Program-made: the position numbers and the translations under genes | The notes under the pieces: model-generated | What the model was told of the DNA's origin: nothing | The model's input: only the letters and a program-made list of their open reading frames with translations | The model's database searches: none | Shown: positions 35,414-43,833 of the stretch, piece after piece | How the letters are laid out: the number at the start of each line of letters is the position of its first letter | How positions within the stretch are numbered: the first letter of the stretch is position 1 | Assembly: GCA_963849695.1 (NCBI GenBank) | Contig: CAWKIT010000025.1 | Coordinates: forward strand, 62,001-126,000 | DNA from: DASSUW01 sp963849695 | GTDB lineage: Bacteria > Actinomycetota > Thermoleophilia > Solirubrobacterales > Solirubrobacteraceae | Reading direction: 5' to 3' | DNA length: 64,000 nt

Positions 35414-36466
35414 CTACCAGTCGCCCTCGGCCCTCGCGCCGGCGCGACGGTACGGCTCCTCCTCACGCCGGATCAGGTCCGGGTTCACCCCGCGCGCCTC
35501 GGCCAGGGCCAGCGTCAAAGTCTGCAGCGCCGCGGCGCCCGCGAGGAGCCGCTCCAGCGGACCCCGCAACCCCTCGTCGGCCGGCACCAAAGTGAGCACC
35601 GGCATGCCGATGTCGCCCAGCGCGGCCGCCGCCATCGCGGCGCGGCGCTCGATCCGGTCGGCGGCCGGGTCGGTGTCGACGAGCACGGCCGCGGTGCGGG
35701 CGTCCTCGCCGGCGAGGTGGCCGTGGAGCAGGGTCTCGAGCTGGAGCGCGGCGGTCGGGATGCGGGCGCCCTCGGCGATCTTCAGCGCGAGCTCGCGGGC
35801 GGTGATGAGGTCGAGCCCGATGCCGGTGGTGACCACCCGCTCGGCGCCGGTCAGCGCGGCTGCCGCCGGGCGGCGCCGGATGCCTGCGCTCAGCACCTCC
35901 TCGGCCCGCGCCCCGTCGACCCCCTCGAGGCCCAGCTCGCGCGCGAGCACGGCGCCGACCGCGATCGCCGACGTGTAGGCCACGGTGTGGCACCACGAGT
36001 CGTCGTGCACGGGCGTGACGATCAGATGCTGTGCCGGGCCGGACGCCGAGCCTCCCGGCCGGTTCGTGACCAGCGCGGTCTTCGCGCCTCCCGCCGCGGC
36101 CGCCTCCAGGGCGAGGGTCGTGGCTCGCGTGCCGCCGTCGTGCGAGACGCCGATGCAGACGCCGCCGGCCTGCGGCCGCTCGGCGGCGTCGAGCGACTGG
36201 CGCGCGACCGCGCGCGGCGGCCATTCGGCGCCCAGCGCCGCGTCGAGCAGCTCGGCGAGCGCCATCGCGCCGTGCTCCGAGGTCCCGCAGCCGACGACGG
36301 TGACCGCTCCGCCGTCCCGGATGGCGGCCGCGACCTCCGCGACGCCTTCGGGCGGCGAGTCGAGCAGCCCGCGCACGGCGGCCGGCTGCGCGGCGACCAT
36401 CTCCTCCATCACCCAGGGCGGCCCCGAGCGCAGCTCGGGGTACTCGTCGGTGTGCCAGTCAGCCAA
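35414..36466 (-). CDS. SIS-domain sugar-phosphate isomerase-like protein
   Basis: 350 residues with two SIS domains, as in the isomerase half of GlmS/AgaS-like proteins. Domain one has VTVVGCGTSEHGAMALAE and CIGVSHDGGTRATTLALE; domain two has VTTGIGLDLITARELALK with IPTAALQLETLLHG. No glutaminase domain is present. TTG 36466 gives (M)ADWHTDEYPELRSGPPWVMEEM, the usual start of this family, and overlaps the aminotransferase stop by eight bases. Last gene of the large minus-strand operon. It probably handles an amino- or keto-sugar phosphate; the true substrate is unknown. Confidence 0.85.
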   Translation of the reverse strand: MADWHTDEYPELRSGPPWVMEEMVAAQPAAVRGLLDSPPEGVAEVAAAIRDGGAVTVVGCGTSEHGAMALAELLDAALGAEWPPRAVARQSLDAAERPQAGGVCIGVSHDGGTRATTLALEAAAAGGAKTALVTNRPGGSASGPAQHLIVTPVHDDSWCHTVAYTSAIAVGAVLARELGLEGVDGARAEEVLSAGIRRRPAAAALTGAERVVTTGIGLDLITARELALKIAEGARIPTAALQLETLLHGHLAGEDARTAAVLVDTDPAADRIERRAAMAAAALGDIGMPVLTLVPADEGLRGPLERLLAGAAALQTLTLALAEARGVNPDLIRREEEPYRRAGARAEGDW

Positions 36467-37727
36467 GGCGATCGAGCCCGGCGCGGAAGGCTTCGGCGAT
36501 CTGCTCGAGATGCTCGGGCTCGACCACGAGCGGCGGCGAGACCGCGAGGGAGCCGAGCAGCGGCCGGACGATGACGCCGGCCTCGCGGACGCCGCCGGCG
36601 ACCTTGGCGAGCGCACCCGGGTCGCTCGCGAGCACGTCGGGCGCCAGCTGGACCGCGGCCAGCAGCCCGAGCCCGGCGCGCACCTCGTCCACGGCCGGAT
36701 GCGAGGCCAGCGGCGCCAGCGCGTCGGCGAGCGGGCGCTCGAGCTCGCGCCCGCGCGGGATGATGTCCTCGCGCTCGTAGATGTCCAGCACGGCGAGCCC
36801 GGCGGCGCAGCACGTCGGGTGGCCGGCGTACGTGGCGCCGTGGCGCAGCATCGGGCCACCCGGCTCCTCGAAGAACGGGGCCGCGACCCGGCCGGAGGCG
36901 ATCACGCCGCCGAGCGGCAGGTAGCCGGACGTGATGCCCTTGGCGAACGTGATCAGGTCCGGCCGCACGTCCTCCCAGCGCTCGATGCCGAACCACGTGC
37001 CGAGCCGGCCGAAGCCGCAGATCACGCTGTCGACCACCAGCAGGATGTCGTGCTCGGCGCACAGGTCGGCGACGCCTTCGATGTAGCCGTCGACCGGCAG
37101 CCGCACGCCGCCGGCGCCGATCACGGGCTCGCAGAAGAAGGCGGCGACGCGATCGGGCCCGACGCGCAGGATCTCGGCCTCGAGCGCCGCCAGCGAGTCG
37201 TGCTGGACGGCCGAGACATTCGGCACCAGCGGACCCCAGTTGCTGGTGTTGGCCTCGATCCCGCCGATGCTGGTCCCGAACCCGTGCGTGCCGTGGTAGC
37301 CGTGGCTGCGGGAGATCAGGTGCGTGCGCTCCGGCCGGCCGGCCAGCACCCAGTGCCGGCGCGCGATCTTCGCCGCCGAGTCGATCGCGTCGCCGCCGCC
37401 CGAGCCGAGGAACACGCGCGCGTCCTCCATCGGCGCCAGCGCCGCGAGCCGCTCGCACAGCTCGTTGGCGGGCCGGTTGCCGAACTCGCCGAACGTCGAA
37501 TAGGCGGGCAGCGTCCGCAGCTGGGCCGCGACGGCGTCCGCGATGTCGCGCCGCGAGTGGCCGAGGTTGGCGTACCAGAGGCTCGCGGCGCCGTCGAGAT
37601 AGCGGTTGCCGTCGGCGTCGTAGACGTACACGCCCTCGCCGCGCTCGATCACCAGCTCGCGCTCGCTCACCGCCCCCATGTCGGCGAACGGGTGCCAGAA
37701 CCGGGTCGTCGCGGTGCTCACAGCCAT
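36459..37727 (-). CDS. class III PLP-dependent aminotransferase
   Basis: 422 residues. N-terminus RFWHPFADMGAV is typical of omega-amino acid:pyruvate/adenosylmethionine-type transaminases. The PLP-binding Asp lies in ILLVVDSVICGFGRLG and the Schiff-base Lys in LITFAKGITSGYLPLGG. HGYHGTHGFGTSIGG and GPMLRHGATYAGHPTCCAAG are further markers. ATG 37727 (or GTG 37721, which would overlap the esterase stop as GTGA) is the start; neither has a clear ribosome site, as expected for translational coupling. It moves an amino group to or from a side-chain carbonyl of an unknown metabolite of this operon. Confidence 0.92.
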   Translation of the reverse strand: MAVSTATTRFWHPFADMGAVSERELVIERGEGVYVYDADGNRYLDGAASLWYANLGHSRRDIADAVAAQLRTLPAYSTFGEFGNRPANELCERLAALAPMEDARVFLGSGGGDAIDSAAKIARRHWVLAGRPERTHLISRSHGYHGTHGFGTSIGGIEANTSNWGPLVPNVSAVQHDSLAALEAEILRVGPDRVAAFFCEPVIGAGGVRLPVDGYIEGVADLCAEHDILLVVDSVICGFGRLGTWFGIERWEDVRPDLITFAKGITSGYLPLGGVIASGRVAAPFFEEPGGPMLRHGATYAGHPTCCAAGLAVLDIYEREDIIPRGRELERPLADALAPLASHPAVDEVRAGLGLLAAVQLAPDVLASDPGALAKVAGGVREAGVIVRPLLGSLAVSPPLVVEPEHLEQIAEAFRAGLDRLG

Positions 37728-38671
37728 GGCAGAGGACGGTATCGCGTCAGCGCTGCGAGCGCCCGCCGCAGGGCCGTGCCGACGGCGTCGATCGCCTCGC
37801 GCGCGGCGGTCGCGACCGCGAGCCAGCGGAAGAAGCCGTGGATGGTTCCCGGCCAGCGGACCAGCTCGGTCGGCACGCCGGCCTCGCGCAGCGCGGCCGC
37901 GTACGCCTCGGCCTCGTCGCGCAGCACGTCCTCCTCGGCGGTCAGCACATACGCGGGCGGGAGGCCGGTCAGGTCCCGCGCGCGCAGCGGCGAGGCATCG
38001 GGGTGGCGGCCGTCGGCGCCGTCGAGGTAGAGGGTCCAGAAGCGGCGCATCGACGCCGCGCTGAGGCCATGGCCTTCGGCGAAGTCGCGGTAGGACGGCG
38101 TGTCGAGCGCCGAGTCGGTGATCGGGTAGATCAGCGCCTGGGCGCGCAGCGGCAGCTCGCCGCGGAGCCGCAGCGCCGCCACGGCCGCGAGGTTGCCGCC
38201 GGCGCTGTCGCCGGCCACCGCGAGCCGCGTGCCGTCGCCGCCGAGCTCGCCGGCGTGCGCCGCCAGCCAGCGGATGCCCGCCAGCGTGTCGTCGACCGCC
38301 GCCGGGAAGCGATGCTCGGGCGAGAGCCGATAGTCGATCGAGGCCACGAGGGCGCCGGAGGCGTTGGCGAGCGCGCGCAGCGGCGTGTCGTAGCTCTCGA
38401 GCATGCCCATCATCCATCCGCCGCCGTGGAGGTACGCGACGACTCCCCCACCCTGTTCGTGCGGCCGGTACGCGCGGATGCGCAGCTCGCCGCCGGCCGT
38501 CGGCACCCTCACGTCGCGCACCTCGGCGACCGGCTCGCCGGGGCCGCACAGCCGCTCGGACTCGGCGTTGTGCGCCGCGCGCGCCTCCTCCACCGGCACC
38601 TGGTCGGCAGGCGGGCCGGGCGCCGCGTTCATGCGGTCGAGCTGCGCCTGGATGTCGGGCTGGAGGGTCAG
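37718..38671 (-). CDS. alpha/beta hydrolase of the HSL family (esterase)
   Basis: 317 residues. The oxyanion motif VAYLHGGGWMMG, nucleophile elbow VAGDSAGGNLA, and terminal TIHGFFRW with the catalytic His define a hormone-sensitive-lipase-type carboxylesterase; the acid is in AEEDVLRDE. The conserved N-terminus LTLQPDIQAQLDRMN starts at CTG 38671, which overlaps the previous stop as CTGA. There is no ATG, GTG or TTG between it and GTG 38755, deep inside the previous gene. It likely cleaves an ester or lactone intermediate. Confidence 0.9.
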   Translation of the reverse strand: MTLQPDIQAQLDRMNAAPGPPADQVPVEEARAAHNAESERLCGPGEPVAEVRDVRVPTAGGELRIRAYRPHEQGGGVVAYLHGGGWMMGMLESYDTPLRALANASGALVASIDYRLSPEHRFPAAVDDTLAGIRWLAAHAGELGGDGTRLAVAGDSAGGNLAAVAALRLRGELPLRAQALIYPITDSALDTPSYRDFAEGHGLSAASMRRFWTLYLDGADGRHPDASPLRARDLTGLPPAYVLTAEEDVLRDEAEAYAAALREAGVPTELVRWPGTIHGFFRWLAVATAAREAIDAVGTALRRALAALTRYRPLPWL

Positions 38672-38916
38672 AACCCGCGCCGCTCGCGCGCGCGGATCAC
38701 TGCCGGGTCGTGCGGGTCGCGGTGGCGCGAGTCCCAGACCGCGTGGGCCAACCACAGCAGCGCCAGGGCGATGACGACCAGCGTGAGCGCGAGCACCTCG
38801 CCCGGCGTGAAGGCGCCGAGGGCGACGAAGAACGCGAACAGCACGACGACCGCCAGCACGAGGATCCAGATGGTGTCGGAGAGGGTGGCGAAGATCCGCG
38901 AGCGGCGCCGCTCCAT
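38668..38916 (-). CDS. small two-helix membrane protein
   Basis: 82 residues from ATG 38916: a basic start (MERRRSRIFATLSD), two membrane helices (IWILVLAVVVLFAFFVALG and VLALTLVVIALALLWLAHAVW) and a charged tail ending RERRGF. It lies 14 bases after the BKACE stop, and its stop overlaps the esterase start. Its presence in a catabolic operon may point to a transport or anchoring accessory role. No family recognised. Confidence 0.65.
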   Translation of the reverse strand: MERRRSRIFATLSDTIWILVLAVVVLFAFFVALGAFTPGEVLALTLVVIALALLWLAHAVWDSRHRDPHDPAVIRARERRGF

Positions 38917-38929
38917 GGGGCCGATCGTA

Positions 38930-39829
38930 TCAACGCAGTCCGAGCAGTTCACGTGCCTCGACGGCCCCCGCGGGGACCCTGTCGAGCAGCCGCGCCAACG
39001 CCAGCGCCTTCTCCACCAGCTCGGCGTTCGAGGCCGCCCGGCGATCGCCCTCGACGCGCAGGTTGTCCTCCAGCCCGACCCGCACGTGGCCGCCCATCGT
39101 CAGAGCCGCGGCCGCGAGGTGGAACTCGGCCGGGTAGCCGACACCGGCCGTGCACCACGTGAAGCGATCGCCGAGCAGCGACGTCGCGGTCCGGTGCATG
39201 TGGACGAGCTGCTCGAGCGTGGCGGCGTTCGCGCCGAGCACGCCGAGCACGAACTGGACGTGGACGGGGAAGTCGACCAGCCCGGCGTCGGCCAGGTGGG
39301 CGAGGTTGTAGAGGTGGCCGACGTCGTAGACCTCGTACTCCGGCTTCGTGCCCGCCTCGCGGAACAGCTCCGACAGCCGCTCCATGTCGCCGAACGTGTT
39401 GCGGAACACGTAGTCGCGCGTGCCCTCGAGGTACTCGACCTCCCACGGCGCCATCTCCGGCCGGTGACGCACCTTGAAGATCCCGAAGTTGAACGAGCCG
39501 CAGTTGAAGGTCGCCATCTCCGGCCGGCACTCGGTCACCACGCGGGCGCGCTCGTCGATCGTCATGCCGACGCCGCCGCCGGTGGTCGGCTGGACGATCG
39601 CGTCGCAGCGCTCGCCGATGCCGGCCAGCACCTCGCGGAACAGCCCGAGGTCGGCGCTCGGCTTCCCCGTCGACGGCTCGCGCACGTGGATGTGGACGAT
39701 CGCCGCGCCCGCCTCATGAGCGTCCACGGCACTCTGCACGATCTGCTCGGGCGTGACCGGGATCGCCGCGCTCTGCGAGGGAACCGACATGCCGCCGGTG
39801 ATCGCACAGGAGACGAACACCGGCTTCAT
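38930..39829 (-). CDS. beta-keto acid cleavage enzyme (BKACE, DUF849)
   Basis: 299 residues, TIM barrel. The N-terminus VFVSCAITGGMSVPSQS and AGAAIVHIHVREPSTGKPSADL carry the zinc-binding His pair of the family; GHVRVGLEDNL near the C-terminus is diagnostic. Members such as 3-keto-5-aminohexanoate cleavage enzyme condense a beta-keto acid with acetyl-CoA to give a CoA thioester and acetoacetate. The substrate side chain is unpredictable. ATG 39829 overlaps the dehydrogenase stop (ATGA). Its presence implies that the pathway yields a beta-keto acid. Confidence 0.93.
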   Translation of the reverse strand: MKPVFVSCAITGGMSVPSQSAAIPVTPEQIVQSAVDAHEAGAAIVHIHVREPSTGKPSADLGLFREVLAGIGERCDAIVQPTTGGGVGMTIDERARVVTECRPEMATFNCGSFNFGIFKVRHRPEMAPWEVEYLEGTRDYVFRNTFGDMERLSELFREAGTKPEYEVYDVGHLYNLAHLADAGLVDFPVHVQFVLGVLGANAATLEQLVHMHRTATSLLGDRFTWCTAGVGYPAEFHLAAAALTMGGHVRVGLEDNLRVEGDRRAASNAELVEKALALARLLDRVPAGAVEARELLGLR

Positions 39830-40851
39830 GGCCGCACGATCACCTTGAGCGCGCCGTCGCGGCGCTCGGTGAACGTCGCGTACGCCTCGGCGAAGTCCTC
39901 GAGCCCGAAGCGGTGGGTGATCAGCTCCGCGAGGCGCACACGGCCGGCCGCGACCAGCGCGATCGCCTGCGGCATCTCGCCGGCCGCCGCGCGCACGCCG
40001 ACGACTTCGATCTCGTCGAGCACGAGCCGCTGCAGCGGGATCCGCGCGTCCTCCATCGGGATCCCGATCACCGCGATCCGCCCGCCCTTGCGTACGAACT
40101 CGACGCACTGCCCGAGCGCCGCCGGGTCGCCGGAGCACTCGAGCGCGACGTCGGCGCCGCGCACCGTCTCCACGGGGTCGACGGCGGTGAAGTCGACGGC
40201 CTCGTACCCGAGCGCGGCCGCCTTGGCGAGCCGCTCGCCGCGGCCGACCACGATCACCCGGCCCGCTCCCAGCGCGCGCGCGAACTCCGCCACCAGCAGC
40301 CCCATCACGCCCGGCCCGACCACCACCACGGTGTCACCCGGCGCGTGGCCGCCGCGCTTGACCGTGTGCAGCGCGATGGCGGCGGGGTCGAGCATCGCCG
40401 CCTCCTCGTCCGACAGCGACTCGGGCACCGCGAACACGCTCTTGATCGAGTGCACGACGTACTCGGCGTACGCGCCGTCGACGTTGTGCCCGTACTGCCG
40501 GTGCACGCGCAGGTCGCCGAACCGCTCGCACACGTTGTACCGGCCCTCGACGCAGCGGCGGCAGAACCCGCAGGCGGCGTGCGAGGTGCCCGCCACGCGG
40601 GTGCCGACCTCCCACCCGAGCTCGGCGGCGCCGGCGCCGAGCTCGACCACGTCGCCGCACCACTCGTGGCCGGGGATGAGCGGCCATTCCTGCGGCCAGA
40701 AGCCCGGGTAGTGGCCCTGGATGATGTGCGGGTCGGTGCCGCAGATCGCGATCGCGCGCACGCGGCACAGCACCTCGTGCGGGCCGGGGACCGGCCGGTC
40801 GACGTCCTGCACGCCGAACACGTTCGGCTCGCTGACGACCAGCGCCCTCAC
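39826..40851 (-). CDS. zinc-dependent alcohol dehydrogenase (MDR family)
   Basis: 341 residues. The catalytic-zinc Cys is in AICGTDPHIIQGHYPG with GHEWCGDV; the four structural-zinc Cys lie in CGFCRRCVEGRYNVC. The NAD motif is VVVVGPGVMGLLVAEFARALGAG. This matches threonine/sorbitol dehydrogenase-type MDR enzymes. GTG 40851 overlaps the preceding gene by four bases. It would oxidise a secondary alcohol, plausibly generating the keto acid for the BKACE encoded next. Confidence 0.92.
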   Translation of the reverse strand: MRALVVSEPNVFGVQDVDRPVPGPHEVLCRVRAIAICGTDPHIIQGHYPGFWPQEWPLIPGHEWCGDVVELGAGAAELGWEVGTRVAGTSHAACGFCRRCVEGRYNVCERFGDLRVHRQYGHNVDGAYAEYVVHSIKSVFAVPESLSDEEAAMLDPAAIALHTVKRGGHAPGDTVVVVGPGVMGLLVAEFARALGAGRVIVVGRGERLAKAAALGYEAVDFTAVDPVETVRGADVALECSGDPAALGQCVEFVRKGGRIAVIGIPMEDARIPLQRLVLDEIEVVGVRAAAGEMPQAIALVAAGRVRLAELITHRFGLEDFAEAYATFTERRDGALKVIVRP

Positions 40852-42242
40852 GTGATCGCCACCGGGTCGAGCATCGAGCCGGTCGCCCCGCGGATCGCCA
40901 GCGGCAGCGCCACGAACAGGAACTCGCGCACGCCCGCGCGCGCGAGGCGCTCGAGGTCGAGGCTCTCGAGGATGTAGATGCCGCGCTCGATCAGCAGCAG
41001 CGTGTGCACGGGCTGGGGGTTGGCGGGAGTCCCGCGGTCGGGCGCGGGCTGGACCTCGAAGGTCTCGGTGTCGGAGCCGACCGCGAGCACGCCGCGCTCG
41101 GCGAGCAGCCGCGCTGCCGACAGGTCCGGGCCGGCCCCGCGGTGGGCGGCGAGCGCGTCCGGGTCGGGCCAGTGCGCGAGGTAGCCGGTGCGCACCAGCG
41201 CGACGTCGCCCTCGCCGGCCGCGAAGCCGTGGGCCGCCTCGATCGCTTCCAGCTCGGCGGCGCCGACCGGCTCGCCGGCGTCGAGCGACTCGACGCCGCG
41301 GTGGCCCGGCACGTCGTACAGCACGCCGCGCCGCCACAGCGGCGGGATCTCGGTGGCGTCGCCCTTCAGCGGCCCGAAGTCGCCGAGGTGGGTGCGCGCC
41401 GAGCCGCCGTGCCAGCGGTCCTCGGGACCGACGGTCATGTGCGCATGGGCGTCGATGTGCGCGCCCGAGTGCGTAGTGCCCATCACCAGCTCGCTCATGA
41501 AGCCGAGGCAGGCATCGTTCGGCGGACCCCACGGCTGGTCGCCGGCGGCGCGGATGCCCTGCGGCGTGCGGTAGGCGAGCACCTCGAACGCGGGATGGCC
41601 GGGCCACAGCGGCATCCGCGGGAAGCGCTCGCACGCCAGGCGGTGCATGCGGCCGGTGCGGATCAGGCCGCTCAGCCGGACCACCTCGTCGGGCGCGTTG
41701 GCGGCGCGCACGCGCGACAGCGCCGGCGCCAGCAGCGCCCCGGCCAGCTCGCGCGCCCGTGGCAGGTCGCCGCTGATGCGGTCGACGCTGGACCGCAGCT
41801 TGCCGATCGCCCGCTCGCGCGGCGCCCGGCCCTCCTCGACCCAGCCGACGACCAGCGGCACCATCGTCTCCAGGAACGAGAGCGAGTCGGCGGCCTGCAC
41901 GAGGTCGGCCTCCCGCCAGCCGCCGTCCTCGTGCACGCGCACGAGCCCGGACACCTCGCGCGCCAGCTCGTCGGAGGCGCCGCGCTCGCGCAGGCCGTGG
42001 GCGATCATGTCCGCGCAGCGGTCCTGGTGCCAGCGGTTGTACTCGGGCGAGTCCCAGTCGCGGGCCGAGTCCCAGCCCGCCGCGCCGTCCGGGTACGCGC
42101 GCTCGATGTCGTGCGTGGCGGCCGCGATCCGCACCGCCTCCGAGGCGTCGGGGTCGAGCACGAGCAGCCAGTCGAGCGTGCGCTCGAGGTGGTGGGCGTG
42201 CGGGTGCACGCCGGCGATCCACTCCTGCGCCCGCTCGAGCAT
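40848..42242 (-). CDS. fusion protein: HD-type domain plus metal-dependent cyclase-family hydrolase
   Basis: 464 residues. Residues 1-180 resemble an HD-type metal phosphohydrolase: HAHHLERTLDWLL, AATHDIERAYPDG with His44-Asp45, and NRWHQDRCADMI. From about residue 188 a complete cyclase domain (PF04199, kynurenine formamidase/isatin hydrolase type) follows. Its metal motif is THSGAHIDAHAH at 258-269, the family signature HxGxHxDxxxH. The reading frame is open throughout with no join scar. ATG 42242 overlaps the PEP-synthase-like stop (TGATG). The cyclase half probably opens a lactam, amide or ring; the role of the HD half is unknown. Confidence 0.85.
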   Translation of the reverse strand: MLERAQEWIAGVHPHAHHLERTLDWLLVLDPDASEAVRIAAATHDIERAYPDGAAGWDSARDWDSPEYNRWHQDRCADMIAHGLRERGASDELAREVSGLVRVHEDGGWREADLVQAADSLSFLETMVPLVVGWVEEGRAPRERAIGKLRSSVDRISGDLPRARELAGALLAPALSRVRAANAPDEVVRLSGLIRTGRMHRLACERFPRMPLWPGHPAFEVLAYRTPQGIRAAGDQPWGPPNDACLGFMSELVMGTTHSGAHIDAHAHMTVGPEDRWHGGSARTHLGDFGPLKGDATEIPPLWRRGVLYDVPGHRGVESLDAGEPVGAAELEAIEAAHGFAAGEGDVALVRTGYLAHWPDPDALAAHRGAGPDLSAARLLAERGVLAVGSDTETFEVQPAPDRGTPANPQPVHTLLLIERGIYILESLDLERLARAGVREFLFVALPLAIRGATGSMLDPVAIT

Positions 42243-43114
42243 CAGGCCGTCACCGGCCTCGCCTGGAGGACGTAGATCTCGCCGCCCTCGAGCGCCCACT
42301 CGATGTCCTGCGGGCCGCCCAGCCGCTGCTCGAGGTCGTCGCCGATCCGCGCCAGCTCGCGCAGGTGCTCCTCCGCCAGCTTCTGCTCGGCCCCCTCCTC
42401 CCCCAGCTCGCGCTCCTCGGTGCCGCCGGCCTCGAGCGGGACGATCGCGAACGGCTGGCGCGCGACCTTGGCGCGCTTGACCGTGCCGTCGCGCTTGAGC
42501 ACGTAGTGGTCGGGGGTCACGGCGCCCGAGACGGCGGCCTCGCCGAGCCCGAGCACGGCCTCGACCACCATGCGGTCGCGCCGCCCCTGCACGGGGTCCA
42601 TCGTGAACAGCACGCCGGCGACGTCGGCGCGCACCATCCGCTGGACGACCACCGCCATGCCGAGGTCCTCGAGCGACCCCTTGCGCTCGCGGTAGAAGAT
42701 CGCGCGCTCGGAGAAGAACGACGCCCAGCAGTCGCGCACGCGGTCGAGCACGGCGCGCGCCCCGCGCACGTGCAGGTAGGTCTCCTGCTGGCCCGCGTAC
42801 GAGGCGGCCTCGGAGTCCTCGGCGGTGGCGCTCGAGCGGACCGCGACCGGCGGGTCGTCGCCGAGCGCCTCGTAGGCGGCGGCGATCTCCTCCGGCGGCT
42901 CGGCCCGCGCCACGATGGCCTGCGCGCGCGCCGCGTCCGGGAGCGCGGCGCGCAGCTCGGCGCCGCCGTCGCCGAGCGCGACGACGAGCGCGTCGGCGGG
43001 CACCACGAAGCCCTCCGGGACGGGAAGGCCGAGCGCCGTCATGCGCGCGAGCGAGGCGCCCTTGCCGCCGGCGCGGCCGACGTCCGTGCACTCCTCGTGA
43101 CCGAACTCGAGCAT
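42242..43114 (-). CDS. stand-alone ATP-binding half of a PEP-synthase-like phosphotransferase
   Basis: 290 residues corresponding only to the N-terminal ATP-grasp domain (PPDK_N) of PEP synthase/pyruvate phosphate dikinase. GGKGASLARMTALGLPVPEG, VAVRSSATAEDSEAASYAGQ and VVVQRMVRADVAGVLFTMDP are the ATP-binding motifs; it ends YVLQARPVTA, just where full enzymes continue into the swivelling domain. The missing His domain is encoded separately in this operon at 49629-51356. The split matches phenylphosphate synthase (separate ATP-binding and His subunits). It would transfer the beta-phosphate of ATP to that His. ATG 43114 overlaps the upstream stop. Confidence 0.9.
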   Translation of the reverse strand: MLEFGHEECTDVGRAGGKGASLARMTALGLPVPEGFVVPADALVVALGDGGAELRAALPDAARAQAIVARAEPPEEIAAAYEALGDDPPVAVRSSATAEDSEAASYAGQQETYLHVRGARAVLDRVRDCWASFFSERAIFYRERKGSLEDLGMAVVVQRMVRADVAGVLFTMDPVQGRRDRMVVEAVLGLGEAAVSGAVTPDHYVLKRDGTVKRAKVARQPFAIVPLEAGGTEERELGEEGAEQKLAEEHLRELARIGDDLEQRLGGPQDIEWALEGGEIYVLQARPVTA

Positions 43115-43833
43115 CACTCCTCCACGATCGCCACCGCGCGCACCGGCGCGGCCGTCGTCCCGACCCACTTGACCGGCGCCACGATCAGCTGGAAGCCGTG
43201 CGGGCGGCCGATCTGCTCGAGGTTCATGAGGTTCTCGAGGTGCCAGTACTCCTCGTCCCACATCACCCGGTGCGCCTCCCAGAACTTCCTCTTCTCGAAC
43301 ATCGCCCACACCGGCGGGTCGAACGTGATCGCGTCGCAGCCCATCAGCCGCACGCCGCGCTCGATCAGCCAGCGGGTCGCCTCGGCGCTCATGCCCGGAT
43401 GGTCGGTGCGGTAGCGCTCCTCGGTGTTGTAGGCGCCGGCGCCGGTGTGGATGAGCACGATGTCGCGCTCCTTGACCTCGTACTCGATCCGCCCGAGCGC
43501 CGCCTCGATGTCGGCGGCGCTGATGACGTCGCCCGGCTGCCGGTCGGTGAAGTCGAGCAGCACGCCGTCCGAGATGCAGTACTCGAGCGGGATCGTGTCC
43601 GGCCCGCCGGCGTCGGGGACGATGTGCTTGCGCGCGTCGAGGTGGGTGCCGACGTGGTCGTTCTGCACCACCAGGTAGCTGGCGGTGAGCGAGTCGACCC
43701 CGTGGGCCGCGGCCCCGATCCGCTCGGCGAACTCGGTGTGGCTCTCGTACACGCACATCGCCGGCGGCGGCACGCGCGGGAACGTGAGCATGTCCATGTG
43801 GACCGGCATGGAGAGGTCGACGATGCGTCTCAC
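43114..43833 (-). CDS. cyclase-family metal-dependent hydrolase (kynurenine-formamidase type)
   Basis: 239 residues, a single PF04199 domain. IVDLSMPVHMDMLTFPRVPP at the N-terminus and NDHVGTHLDARKHI (HxGTHxDxxxH metal site) are diagnostic, followed by DIVLIHTGAGAYNTEE. These enzymes use Mn or Zn to open formamides, isatins and related rings. A second, fused paralogue is two genes downstream, so two hydrolytic steps on similar intermediates seem likely. GTG 43833 overlaps the GntR stop (GTGA). Confidence 0.9.
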   Translation of the reverse strand: MRRIVDLSMPVHMDMLTFPRVPPPAMCVYESHTEFAERIGAAAHGVDSLTASYLVVQNDHVGTHLDARKHIVPDAGGPDTIPLEYCISDGVLLDFTDRQPGDVISAADIEAALGRIEYEVKERDIVLIHTGAGAYNTEERYRTDHPGMSAEATRWLIERGVRLMGCDAITFDPPVWAMFEKRKFWEAHRVMWDEEYWHLENLMNLEQIGRPHGFQLIVAPVKWVGTTAAPVRAVAIVEE

